38,879 nucleotides of DNA from positions 1 through 38,879 of the forward strand of contig JADFXT010000018.1 of NCBI GenBank assembly GCA_015233405.1. The letters are read 5' to 3'. The position numbers and the translations under genes are program-made. The DNA is from Candidatus Omnitrophota bacterium. GTDB lineage: Bacteria; Omnitrophota; Gorgyraeia; Zapsychrales; Zapsychraceae. Below, in pieces: positions 23,648 through 30,955 of this stretch (within the stretch, counting starts at the first letter, position 1; each line of letters opens with the position of its first letter). The notes under the pieces were generated by a model, which saw nothing but the letters and a program-made list of their open reading frames with translations, searched no databases and was not told the origin of the DNA.

Positions 23648-23854
23648 TCAACAAAGAGTCAAACTCTTTACCGCAATGAACGCCTTTTGATAAACTTCCA
23701 CCTTAGTCAATTTTTCCGTGTTGATGCGAATATCAGCAGGGATTAATTTAAATTTTGTGTAAAGCTTATTCACAAATGCAAATTTATCCGGGAGGCTCGA
23801 GCTAAACAACCAATCACCGCCCTGCTCAGTCTTTTTCTTTAATCGGAAAATCAC
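23648..23854 (-). CDS. Small protein, 68 residues, unknown
   Basis: It starts with GTG at 23854, 6 nt after the stop of the metallophosphoesterase gene. The sequence DWLFSSSLPDKFAFVNKLYT then KFKLIPADIRINTEKLTKVE looks like a compact soluble domain rather than a random frame. It is probably co-transcribed with the phosphoesterase. No family recognised, and the GTG start leaves some doubt. Confidence 0.45.
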   Translation of the reverse strand: MIFRLKKKTEQGGDWLFSSSLPDKFAFVNKLYTKFKLIPADIRINTEKLTKVEVYQKAFIAVKSLTLC

Positions 23855-23860
23855 GGTTTT

Positions 23861-24490
23861 TCATAAATCTATAACAACGGGCTTGTTAACGACTTGATAA
23901 TCTTCGTCGAGAACAGAACAATTGATGTAAGTCGTTTTGCCGACTTTCTCGATCCCATACCCGCCGTGGATATGACCGCAGACAATGTAAGGGATTTTTA
24001 ATTCGTTTATTTTTTTAGCCAATGTTTCACTACCTAAATGATCTCCGCCGGGTACGGCGATGTCCAAATGTTTATCGGCGGGGCCGTGAGTTAAAAGGAT
24101 GTCCGTATTCTTGGGTATTTTGCTCCAATAATATCGACCTAAATTTTCCTCAGTGTCCATAAACGCCCAATCCAGAAAATTTTTGGTCATCGGCGAGCCC
24201 CAAACAGATATCCCGTTGGGCAAAACATATTGTTCATCTTTTAAATAAACCGCTTCGGTTAAATAGGCCTTCGCCTCGCCGGGAAATCGTTCACAAAAAA
24301 AATCGTGGTTGCCGGCAATGACAATTTTGTGTTGATGTGGCTGCGCAGCGAGCCAGTTATTAAAATCGATCAAATCTAACGACGAACGGAATTCACCGTC
24401 GCCGGCAAAAAGAAGAACATCCCCGTCGGGAATTTTAATATCCCGATGTTGAGTGTGCGTATCGCTAAAAGCAACTATCCTCATAAACAA
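23861..24490 (-). CDS. Calcineurin-like metallophosphoesterase
   Basis: 209 residues. All metal-binding blocks are present in order: FSDTHTQH (D-x-H) at ~8, LLFAGDGEF (GD), IAGNHDFF (GNHD) at ~58, LLTHGPADKHLD, and VCGHIHGGYG (GH-x-H) at ~172. The layout with a short insert-poor core resembles the MPPED1/YfcE-like small phosphoesterases. The substrate cannot be predicted. An alternative start two codons downstream (MRIVAFSDTH) fits the family better. It lies between the second AbiE pair and the repeat region and has no obvious functional link to either. Confidence 0.85.
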   Translation of the reverse strand: MFMRIVAFSDTHTQHRDIKIPDGDVLLFAGDGEFRSSLDLIDFNNWLAAQPHQHKIVIAGNHDFFCERFPGEAKAYLTEAVYLKDEQYVLPNGISVWGSPMTKNFLDWAFMDTEENLGRYYWSKIPKNTDILLTHGPADKHLDIAVPGGDHLGSETLAKKINELKIPYIVCGHIHGGYGIEKVGKTTYINCSVLDEDYQVVNKPVVIDL

Positions 24491-24569
24491 AAACTTTTCA
24501 TCCCATATTTTAGGAAATTTATAAACACTATATTACTGGCTTCGCGTTGTGACAAGCTCAAGTTGTCCT

Positions 24570-24734
24570 TGCGGCTCGGGCACTCCCTCGCCGTAAATGT
24601 TTAACGCCTCTAGGCGTTAAACATTTACAGAGCCCGCCATGCTTCGTTGCTAGCGATCTAATGTTCAAATGCTCTCATGCTCAAGCTATGACTTACGGCT
24701 AAACTTCTACCTCTCGCCCATGCGGGCTCGGTCG
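24570..24734. repeat. Hairpin-rich repeat A, copy 2
   Basis: Direct copy of 21714-21878. The 16-bp TCTA-loop stem is perfect in both, while the following GCCCGCCA stem is broken here (TTGCTAGC in place of TGGCGGGC). It runs straight into the 24725-24800 repeat. Confidence 0.75.
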
Positions 24735-24800
24735 CTGATAGCTCCGCTTGTCTGTTCATTCACCGTACCCCCGCAATTATAAAAAAACCCATCGCCCCAA
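24725..24800. repeat. Tandem repeat, copy 1 (pairs with 24870-24945)
   Basis: About 75 bp, starting GGCTCGGTCGCTGATAGC and ending in the CCCCGCAATTAT/AAACCCATCGCCCC arm of the large hairpin, repeated 145 bp to the right. The first 41 bases occur a third time at 35887-35927. Confidence 0.7.
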
Positions 24801-24812
24801 AAAGGACCTGCC

Positions 24813-24910
24813 CAGATTTGACGCCTGAAGCGCTCCTGCGCTTCAGGCACTTCCTCGCCACCTCTCGGTGGCTCGGTCGCTGATAGCTCCGCTTGTCTGT
24901 TCATTCACCG
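24813..24910. repeat. Repeat B, copy 1 (98 bp, identical to 35830-35927)
   Basis: 98 bp identical to 35830-35927, 11 kb away. It begins CAGATTTGA, which is the T-arm of the tRNA lineage found at 24969, and changes at once to a hairpin (GCCTGAAGCGC-TCCT-GCGCTTCAGGC) and then CACC-TCTC-GGTG. Perfect identity over 98 non-coding bases implies recent duplication, gene conversion or selection. Confidence 0.85.
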
Positions 24911-24945
24911 AATCCCCGCAATTATAAAAAAACCCATCGCCCCAA
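24870..24945. repeat. Tandem repeat, copy 2
   Basis: Second copy of 24725-24800 with few differences. Its right part is the left arm of the hairpin at 24914-24976. Confidence 0.7.
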
Positions 24946-24976
24946 AAGGGCGGTGGGTTTTTTTATAATTGCGGGG
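24914..24976. terminator. 29-bp-arm inverted repeat / terminator of the tRNA remnant
   Basis: Arms 24914-24942 and 24948-24976 pair over 29 bp (one G-T pair) around a 5-nt CAAAA loop. The GC-rich inner part followed by seven T makes a strong terminator in both directions. The outer part copies the tRNA 3' end, because the right arm is tRNA acceptor sequence (TTGCGGGG). Confidence 0.75.
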
Positions 24977-25011
24977 GTCAGATTTGAACTGACGACCCTC
25001 AGGTTATGAGC
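24969..25011 (-). pseudogene. tRNA-fMet 3' half remnant
   Basis: 43 bases match the intact initiator tRNA (35986-36062) from anticodon to acceptor with four differences. All four are in the T-stem and compensate each other (CAG/CTG against AGG/CCT), so this came from a different functional tRNA-fMet rather than from decay. The match stops at GAGC after the anticodon, where the sequence changes to GGTATCTTG. It is a likely attachment-site product. Confidence 0.8.
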
Positions 25012-25021
25012 GGTATCTTGT

Positions 25022-25148
25022 TATTTTACAATAGTTTACGATGTTTTATAATCTTTTACCTTCGTAGTAGTTACGGCAAAAATCATTTTACGATCGTTTT
25101 TCTTTTTTTACCGCTTTTGAGCCTCGTACATTAGCAGGGCATTAGCAC
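25022..25148. repeat. Short direct repeats next to tRNA remnant (left island end)
   Basis: ATTAGCA at 25130 and ATTAGCAC at 25141 are 11 bp apart, the same spacing as at 35731 and 35742. Between the tRNA remnant and these lie several TTTAC motifs 11-13 bp apart (25026-25060). Such arrays next to a tRNA fragment resemble arm-type integrase binding sites. The remainder of 25012-25152 shows no gene. Confidence 0.5.
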
Positions 25149-25152
25149 GAAG

Positions 25153-25692
25153 CTAAACGATTTCCATTACCAAATTATCGAGGGAAGGAATGATTTGCAT
25201 TGGCACATCAAAATTATTTTCAGACGTCTCAAAACGTTCCTGCAAGCTGTATGCCTGAAATTCTAATGGACTTCGTTGGTATCCATGTTTTTTTAATCCA
25301 AGGCCATATAATAATACAAAAGCATCAATGCCCAAATGATACCATTGAACAATATGAACAAGTTCATGGAAATGTATAGATTCCTGATTAACATAGTTTT
25401 TGTTTACAAAGTATGTATTCATATACGTAACGCCGATCGCGTCCATACTTTCAAAATCTCCGAACCACGGAATACCAAGTTGGGATAAAGGTATCATTTT
25501 AACTTTATCAATAATCACGACTCGTGCTGTATCCAAAATGGTCTTTGGAAAATATTGCAAGAGTCTTGAAAATCCAAATTCCGAAACAGTTTTACTCTCT
25601 AATGAATGTTCCTTAACATAATCAATTATCCAATTCTTCACCGTCGGAAGAAATGGTTTGAGTGTATCGATAATAATTTTATTTTCATTCAT
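25153..25692 (-). CDS. HExxH zinc-metalloprotease-like protein paired with Fic
   Basis: 179 residues. HFHELVHIVQWYHLG at about 107-121 contains a HExxH zinc motif (H109, E110, H113), and PLEFQAYSLQERF about 30 residues later offers a Glu third ligand, as in gluzincins. The preceding SIHFHEL strand fits the fold. No signal peptide, so it acts in the cytoplasm. Its start overlaps the fic stop by 4 nt, so the two are translationally coupled. The substrate is unknown; acting on the Fic protein or on a shared host target is possible but unsupported. Confidence 0.7.
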   Translation of the reverse strand: MNENKIIIDTLKPFLPTVKNWIIDYVKEHSLESKTVSEFGFSRLLQYFPKTILDTARVVIIDKVKMIPLSQLGIPWFGDFESMDAIGVTYMNTYFVNKNYVNQESIHFHELVHIVQWYHLGIDAFVLLYGLGLKKHGYQRSPLEFQAYSLQERFETSENNFDVPMQIIPSLDNLVMEIV

Positions 25693-26747
25693 TTCAATTT
25701 TCTATACCTTGTTGATCTTCCTAATCCAATACGCTCAATCTTTTTTAGCCTCATCAATTTGTCCAACACTTGATTGACTGTTGGACGCGCTATTTTGGCA
25801 TTTTGTGCAATCTCTCCCGGGGTTGCTTCTTCGACAGATGTTAAATAGTTCCAAACGACAATCTGTTTGGGCGAAAATATTTTCTCGATGTTCTCTTGGG
25901 AAAGTAAATCCAGTGCCATCTCAGATTGTTTCTGCACTACCGTTAAAAAGAAATCAAGCCACGGAACAATGTTCGCCTTTTTTGCACGCATCGTTTTTTG
26001 GCTCTTGCGTAAAGTGAGATAATAATCTGCCTTATTGTCTTCGATCAATTTTTCATGCGAGACATATGGAGTGTACTCATAACCGCTTTGTAATAATAAA
26101 AGGTTGGTCAACACACGAGAAATCCGGCCATTCCCGTCTTGAAAAGGATGGATCAATAGAAACTCGACGAGAAAATTGCCAACAACTAAAAGCGGATGAA
26201 ATCGTTTTTCCTGAAAAGCTTTTTGCGTGGCTTCAACCAACTCCAACATCTCCTTTTGTGTTAAATAAGCCGGCGTTGTATCAAAGAGGATTCCCACAGA
26301 TTGGCCTGCGGCATCAATCATGTGGACTTTGTTCTCAGATTTTTTGTATTCGCCGCGATGGAGTTTATCTTTTTCGACGTATTTTAAAAGCTCTTTATGA
26401 AAATGTTTAATCGCGTTTTCCGAAAACCGGATCGTTTTCCACGCTTCAAAAACATTTCGCAAAAGCTCATAATAACCTTTAACTTCTTGTTTATCACGGT
26501 CGGCAAATTTTTGGACGGAAATTCCCCGCATGAGTTTTTCCACGTCCTCATCCGAGAGTTTCGAGCCTTCAATGCGCGTTGAAGCTCCGGTTGAAGTCAC
26601 AAGCACAAACCGCTTCAACCTCCCCAAAACCTGAGGATTGAGTTTAACTCCGGAAATCCATTGGCCTTTCAGTTCGTCAATTTTGACGACCTTAGACCAA
26701 ATTTCCGGGGGAAGATTTTCTAAACGTTTGATAAAGGGTTGTCTCAT
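25689..26747 (-). CDS. Fic-family AMPylase-like protein with intrinsic inhibitory motif and C-terminal HTH
   Basis: 352 residues. The Fic motif HPFQDGNGRISR is at about 203-214 and matches H-x-F-x-(D/E)-GNGR fully. The N-terminal inhibitory helix ASTRIEGSKL at about 55-64 has the S/T-x3-E-(G/N) signature, so this is a class II Fic protein. The C-terminal ~70 residues (TPGEIAQNAKIARPTVNQVL, DKLMRLKKIERIGLGRSTRY) form a winged helix. Fic enzymes usually transfer AMP to Ser, Thr or Tyr of target proteins. The HTH and the palindrome over the promoter suggest autoregulation. It overlaps the HExxH gene by 4 nt. Confidence 0.9.
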   Translation of the reverse strand: MRQPFIKRLENLPPEIWSKVVKIDELKGQWISGVKLNPQVLGRLKRFVLVTSTGASTRIEGSKLSDEDVEKLMRGISVQKFADRDKQEVKGYYELLRNVFEAWKTIRFSENAIKHFHKELLKYVEKDKLHRGEYKKSENKVHMIDAAGQSVGILFDTTPAYLTQKEMLELVEATQKAFQEKRFHPLLVVGNFLVEFLLIHPFQDGNGRISRVLTNLLLLQSGYEYTPYVSHEKLIEDNKADYYLTLRKSQKTMRAKKANIVPWLDFFLTVVQKQSEMALDLLSQENIEKIFSPKQIVVWNYLTSVEEATPGEIAQNAKIARPTVNQVLDKLMRLKKIERIGLGRSTRYRKLK

Positions 26748-26750
26748 AGG

Positions 26751-26802
26751 AATCTCATATTTCAGATATATGAGATTATATAAGATTATGGCAGAATGTC
26801 AA
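26751..26802 (-). promoter_or_regulatory. Consensus fic promoter overlapped by a palindrome
   Basis: On the minus strand TTGACA (26802-26797) and TATAAT (26780-26775) are both perfect, with 16 nt between. A perfect inverted repeat, AATCTCATAT (26751-26760) and ATATGAGATT (26768-26777) with a 7-nt spacer, touches the -10 and reaches to within 3 nt of the ATG. An unregulated promoter this strong would be costly for a toxin-like enzyme, so repression through the palindrome is likely. Confidence 0.75.
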
Positions 26803-26850
26803 TGCAAGCGGCGTATGGCTTTTGATTTGAGCCAGGAGGGTAGTTTTTAT

Positions 26851-26924
26851 TTTCCGAACTTTCCGAACCAATATTTTTATATTCCCCGTCGATAATATTT
26901 CCGAACCATACATTATGGTTCGGA
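26851..26924. promoter_or_regulatory. TTCCGAAC repeats with 11-bp palindrome
   Basis: TTCCGAAC occurs at about 26852, 26861 and 26899, and the last copy forms a perfect palindrome TCCGAACCATA-CAT-TATGGTTCGGA (26900-26924). No U-tract follows in the direction of the ATPase gene, so this is more like an operator cluster than a terminator. No gene starts to its right, so the regulated promoter is unclear. Confidence 0.45.
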
Positions 26925-26970
26925 GATTACTAAGTAAATAAAAAATCGTTTCTAAATTCAATTCCCTGGT

Positions 26971-29589
26971 TTATCCAGTTGCATTATCCGTTTTTCTTCG
27001 AGCCTTGATTTTATTTATAAGAATTTTTAAATCCGCAATATTTTTACCCAGTTGTTGTGGTGATGGGACAGAGGCATTTTTAAAAGAGGATGGGTCATGA
27101 GAATCTATAACGCCACAACATATTTTATATAGTCGCTCAATTTCTTTATATTCGGCCTCAGCAAAACCAATTACTTTATCAAGGTTTCCAACATTGATCC
27201 AATCGCTGTATCTTTTAATGACTCCATTAAATACAACATCCTCAATAGCTCGTTCAATAGTAGCGCGCAACTTAGCGTATTCATGACGCATTTTAAGACG
27301 ATCCTCTTCATTAGGATACGTGGGCCAGTTCTTTTCTAATTCCTTTTGCGATTTTTCGAGTTTATCTAAACGGTCTAAACAAGATTTATGTTCCCACGGT
27401 AATCCATTTTGCACGTTCCCTGGACAACCATTTTTCCATTCCAGATGATGTATTAAATGGTCAACTTTTTGTTCTTTTATTGTTTCATGCAATTCCCCAA
27501 GAAATACTGTGTCATGAGTTAATATAATAACCTGCCGTTGGCGAGCCTCGTTGACTAAACGACGGACAACATTCTTACGCCAATGATGGTCGAGGGAAGA
27601 GACAGGATCGTCGAACACGATTCCGCCCTTATGCCCGGCTAAATGTAATTCGGCGAGAAATGATCCGATGGCAATAGCCCGCTGCTCACCTTCGCTCAAA
27701 ATTTCATCTAATTTTTTCATCACCGGAAGATCAAGTATGAGTTTATGCTTCATCTTGCCTTGTTCAGCACGTCCAAAAAGTTTGGTTTTTATATAATGCA
27801 CTTCCAAAGCCTGAAATTCGGAATCTAATGCGGTTTTTAATGATTCCGTAACAGCTTGATTGGCAAATTCTTTTGCCTTATCAGAAATGGCCTTAGTTTT
27901 TAGCTCATCTTTGCATTTTATCAATTTTGATTTTATTTTAATTCGTTCAATCAAATTTAGCACTGATTCGAGACGCAGAGCTAAACTTGTTCTCGAAGAA
28001 AGTTCAGCGACCTCATTTTCAAAGACTTTTTTTTGTTTTTCATCACTGGCTTTTTCTAATTCATTTGCTTGATTGATTAACTTCGCTGAAATAGCTTTTA
28101 AATCTTCTCTTGGATCATCCTCGAGAAGTGGAATCTGCCCCCAAATGTGTGTTCTGAAAGAATCTAAGATCAACGTTTTACGGGCATCCGTCGCTTTTTC
28201 AAAATTTTCTATGACATTTGGAAGAAATGGATTAAGCAGTTTAATTTCTTCAAGCGTTGATGAATCTAACCTGAAACCAAGCATGCTTAATTGAATTTTG
28301 TTTTTCTCGGACTCCCGTCGTTGGCATTTTTCGGCAGCGAGCTTAGCAGTATCTTGTTTTATGAAATCATCGAAACGCTGTAAGCGTTTTGTGGCTTCGG
28401 CTGTTAGTTGCTGTTGACATAAAGGACATTGGGCATTCAACTCTAAATTAGGAAATGGTTTATCCGGATAAACCAACTCAGTTGAAAATCGTCTGGCTGC
28501 TTCAAAAAGAGATTTCCATATTTCATCGCCTGTTCCTAAAAGCAATGATTCGCCAGCTCGAAATTTTTCCGCCGCGATAGATTCTGTTTTAATTGCAGCT
28601 TCGGCTTCTAAATCACAATTTTTTAATTTATCCAATTTGCCGTTTTCAACCAGATTAAGGGCATTGTCGATACAAGAAATTAAGGTATTCATACGTTGAG
28701 ATTGAAGCCTCAGTGCTTGCGCCTTACTTTTTGGATCGCTTTCGGCTAACATTCTTTTAAGCTCATCAATCCTTTTTGTTTCATAAACAGTTAATGTTGC
28801 AAGTTTTTTCACTTGCTCTGGGGCTGTGGTCTCATTAAGCGACGTAAGCATTTTCCCAACGTTTGTTTGACCGACTAAATCAGCAAATTGAGCTATATCA
28901 GTATTAACTGTTCCGATTTCGGCGTTTAACATTCTTGCCAGTGTGGGAAGCACTTGTTGGCCAAAATTTTCTACAATATCAAGACCGTAAGGAAGATAAG
29001 CGACATCTTGTTCATTATCCAAATAGGCTCTGGCACATCGGCTATCAAATACAGCAATAGTAGAAAGTTCATCCGGAGGATTTCTATCTCTATTCCAAGA
29101 TAACGAAAATGTTGTTCCATCCCTTTCAATGTCAAAGATTGCTTCTGGAATATTTTGGGCGGTTAAAGGATCAAACACATTAGAATGAACAGTTTCTTCA
29201 AGATCACGAGCACGACAGGCTCGTTTTAAAACTCGCGAGTATCCAGATTTTCCCGTGCCATTCCCCCCATAGATCACAGTAATCCCATTCGGACAAAATT
29301 CGAGTTTTTGTCCAACCGCAATTCTGTTCACGTATTTAAGATCACGTATTGATTTTAGGATTACAGGCGTAGTGCCATCTATTTGGGTAGGCAAATGCGT
29401 TTGAGCAAAAGGAATAGCTTGATACATTTTGGGATCGGACAACCCATTGGCAGATTTCAACATTCCATATAATTCTTCATAATCTTGCTGATCTAACATC
29501 TGCTTATGAAATAAACGACGTATCGCATCTCTTTGCCATAGTGTTAAATTTGAAGTTGACCACTCTAAAATGTTACTAAGTAGAGACAC
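26971..29589 (-). CDS. AAA/ABC-type ATPase with zinc-hook-like CxxC; RloC/PrrC-like candidate
   Basis: 872 residues. Walker A is YGGNGTGKSGYS at ~107-118, the ABC signature-like LSEGEQRAIAIGSF lies near 630, Walker B/D-loop is GGIVFDDPVSSLDHHW near 655, and the switch His is in IILTHDTVFL. The middle is a long coiled coil interrupted at ~388 by CPLCQQQLT, a CxxC like the zinc hook of Rad50 and RloC. After the ATPase core, RATIE (Arg-x3-Glu) at ~775 and a His in DSHDPSS at ~830 recall the R-E-H residues of anticodon nucleases, though the spacing to His is longer than in PrrC. It is the last gene of the type I R-M operon and overlaps hsdS by 14 nt. RM-linked PrrC/RloC ATPases are activated when restriction is blocked; that role is inferred here. 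Confidence 0.75.
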   Translation of the reverse strand: MSLLSNILEWSTSNLTLWQRDAIRRLFHKQMLDQQDYEELYGMLKSANGLSDPKMYQAIPFAQTHLPTQIDGTTPVILKSIRDLKYVNRIAVGQKLEFCPNGITVIYGGNGTGKSGYSRVLKRACRARDLEETVHSNVFDPLTAQNIPEAIFDIERDGTTFSLSWNRDRNPPDELSTIAVFDSRCARAYLDNEQDVAYLPYGLDIVENFGQQVLPTLARMLNAEIGTVNTDIAQFADLVGQTNVGKMLTSLNETTAPEQVKKLATLTVYETKRIDELKRMLAESDPKSKAQALRLQSQRMNTLISCIDNALNLVENGKLDKLKNCDLEAEAAIKTESIAAEKFRAGESLLLGTGDEIWKSLFEAARRFSTELVYPDKPFPNLELNAQCPLCQQQLTAEATKRLQRFDDFIKQDTAKLAAEKCQRRESEKNKIQLSMLGFRLDSSTLEEIKLLNPFLPNVIENFEKATDARKTLILDSFRTHIWGQIPLLEDDPREDLKAISAKLINQANELEKASDEKQKKVFENEVAELSSRTSLALRLESVLNLIERIKIKSKLIKCKDELKTKAISDKAKEFANQAVTESLKTALDSEFQALEVHYIKTKLFGRAEQGKMKHKLILDLPVMKKLDEILSEGEQRAIAIGSFLAELHLAGHKGGIVFDDPVSSLDHHWRKNVVRRLVNEARQRQVIILTHDTVFLGELHETIKEQKVDHLIHHLEWKNGCPGNVQNGLPWEHKSCLDRLDKLEKSQKELEKNWPTYPNEEDRLKMRHEYAKLRATIERAIEDVVFNGVIKRYSDWINVGNLDKVIGFAEAEYKEIERLYKICCGVIDSHDPSSFKNASVPSPQQLGKNIADLKILINKIKARRKTDNATG

Positions 29590-30955
29590 TAACAGACTCC
29601 TTGGAGATGATGCCCTTACTTTTTTCTTTTAGATTTTTTATTTTTTTAAATAAAACGCTTGCCGGTTCGTCATTTGGGTCCTGGGGCACGAGTTCACCGC
29701 GAAAGGCTTTGGCAAGAATGGATTGCGTGAGTTTATCAACTTGCGACTGGGCTTTCTTATATCGAGCTTCGATTTTGTCAGCCAACACAAATAACTCGAC
29801 CACCCGTTGAAGAATCTCTTTTTGCTCTATAAAGGGAGGTAATGGTATCGGCAACATTTTAATTCGCCCCAAAGCAAGCTTCCCTTGGGCCGCAGATAAG
29901 ACAGTGCGCCTTATAAAATCCTGGCATCCCGGCGACTGTAGCCAACTCGCAAGATATTGATTATCAACACCACTCAGATCGCAGATTTTCACTGCGTTCT
30001 CGGTAAGATTTGCCCCTTCAAGATCGTTAGGAATAATCCCCGCATCTCCGATGCAAGCACCGACATTAGTTAAATACACATCGCCAGCTTTGACGATGTA
30101 GCGTTTAATCTTTGATTGGACTTCAGGCGTTAAGTATTCAAGTTTTTCCCGAAGGACCGATCCACCCTTCAAACATCCTGCTTTGATATATGGTAAACCT
30201 GTATTTTCTTTAACAAGTTTTGCACCTTTTGGCACTCGTTTGCCACCTTTAACTTCTCCAACATCATTGATTCTCAACCAGACCCACGTCGAAGGCAAAT
30301 CGAACTCGTCATAACTATCAATGGTGTCGGAAATAACATGTCCACTATGTTTATATTTCCAGAGCTTCTTATCAATTTCAGAGGAGGGATTTTTATTCCG
30401 CCAGTCGGCGGTCAAACGACCGCTATAAGCGGCGGCGAGGACCGATTGACGAAAACGTTTGAGGAGGATAGGGATTTTCGCCAATCTTTTTTGACAGACA
30501 TCCACTTGGCCCAACAATTTCTCTAACTTCGCCATAATTCGCCGTTGCTCAGCAAGGGGAGCAAGAGGGACATCTATCGCATAAATATCGTCGCGGCTGA
30601 TTCCTGGTATGGCAGAGGATTTCTCTTGCTGCCCAAGTCGAAGCGACTTCAAATAGAGGGCCCAGTAGTTCGCTGGTAAACCAACAGGAAACTCATCAAT
30701 AAAATAAGTCGTATCAATGGGCCAACATTTTTCTCGTGATAAATGGACCTCACCAACTGAGCCTTTACGGCCAATGATTATTGTTGTCCCTTTTGTCACT
30801 GCGCTATCGTGAACCCCTACGGCCCCATTGGAACCATAAACCTTAACTGAGCCTTTGATGTTTCTTTTTTCCTGAGGCAATCCTTTGCCGTATTTGAACT
30901 CGAAAAGTTCATTAAGTGTAGTAATTTCCCATCCTTTCGGAAATCCATCTTTCAT
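29576..30955 (-). CDS. hsdS: Type I restriction-modification specificity subunit
   Basis: 459 residues in two similar halves. Each half has a target recognition domain (~1-150 and ~215-375) followed by a conserved helical spacer: PLAPLAEQRRIMAKLEKLLG in the first and PLPPFIEQKEILQRVVELFV in the second. FRQSVLAAAYSGRLTADW and LTQSILAKAFRGELV are the matching ends of each half. The protein binds a bipartite DNA site and sets specificity for HsdM and HsdR. Both halves look complete. It overlaps hsdM by 4 nt and the ATPase gene by 14 nt. The recognition sequence cannot be read from this. Confidence 0.92.
   Translation of the reverse strand: MKDGFPKGWEITTLNELFEFKYGKGLPQEKRNIKGSVKVYGSNGAVGVHDSAVTKGTTIIIGRKGSVGEVHLSREKCWPIDTTYFIDEFPVGLPANYWALYLKSLRLGQQEKSSAIPGISRDDIYAIDVPLAPLAEQRRIMAKLEKLLGQVDVCQKRLAKIPILLKRFRQSVLAAAYSGRLTADWRNKNPSSEIDKKLWKYKHSGHVISDTIDSYDEFDLPSTWVWLRINDVGEVKGGKRVPKGAKLVKENTGLPYIKAGCLKGGSVLREKLEYLTPEVQSKIKRYIVKAGDVYLTNVGACIGDAGIIPNDLEGANLTENAVKICDLSGVDNQYLASWLQSPGCQDFIRRTVLSAAQGKLALGRIKMLPIPLPPFIEQKEILQRVVELFVLADKIEARYKKAQSQVDKLTQSILAKAFRGELVPQDPNDEPASVLFKKIKNLKEKSKGIISKESVSVST

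Noticed and set aside
24707-24904. 65-codon minus-strand ORF in the repeat region
   Set aside because: It lies wholly within repeats A, B and the terminator arm; the protein has no plausible domain and the sequence is explained by structured repeats.
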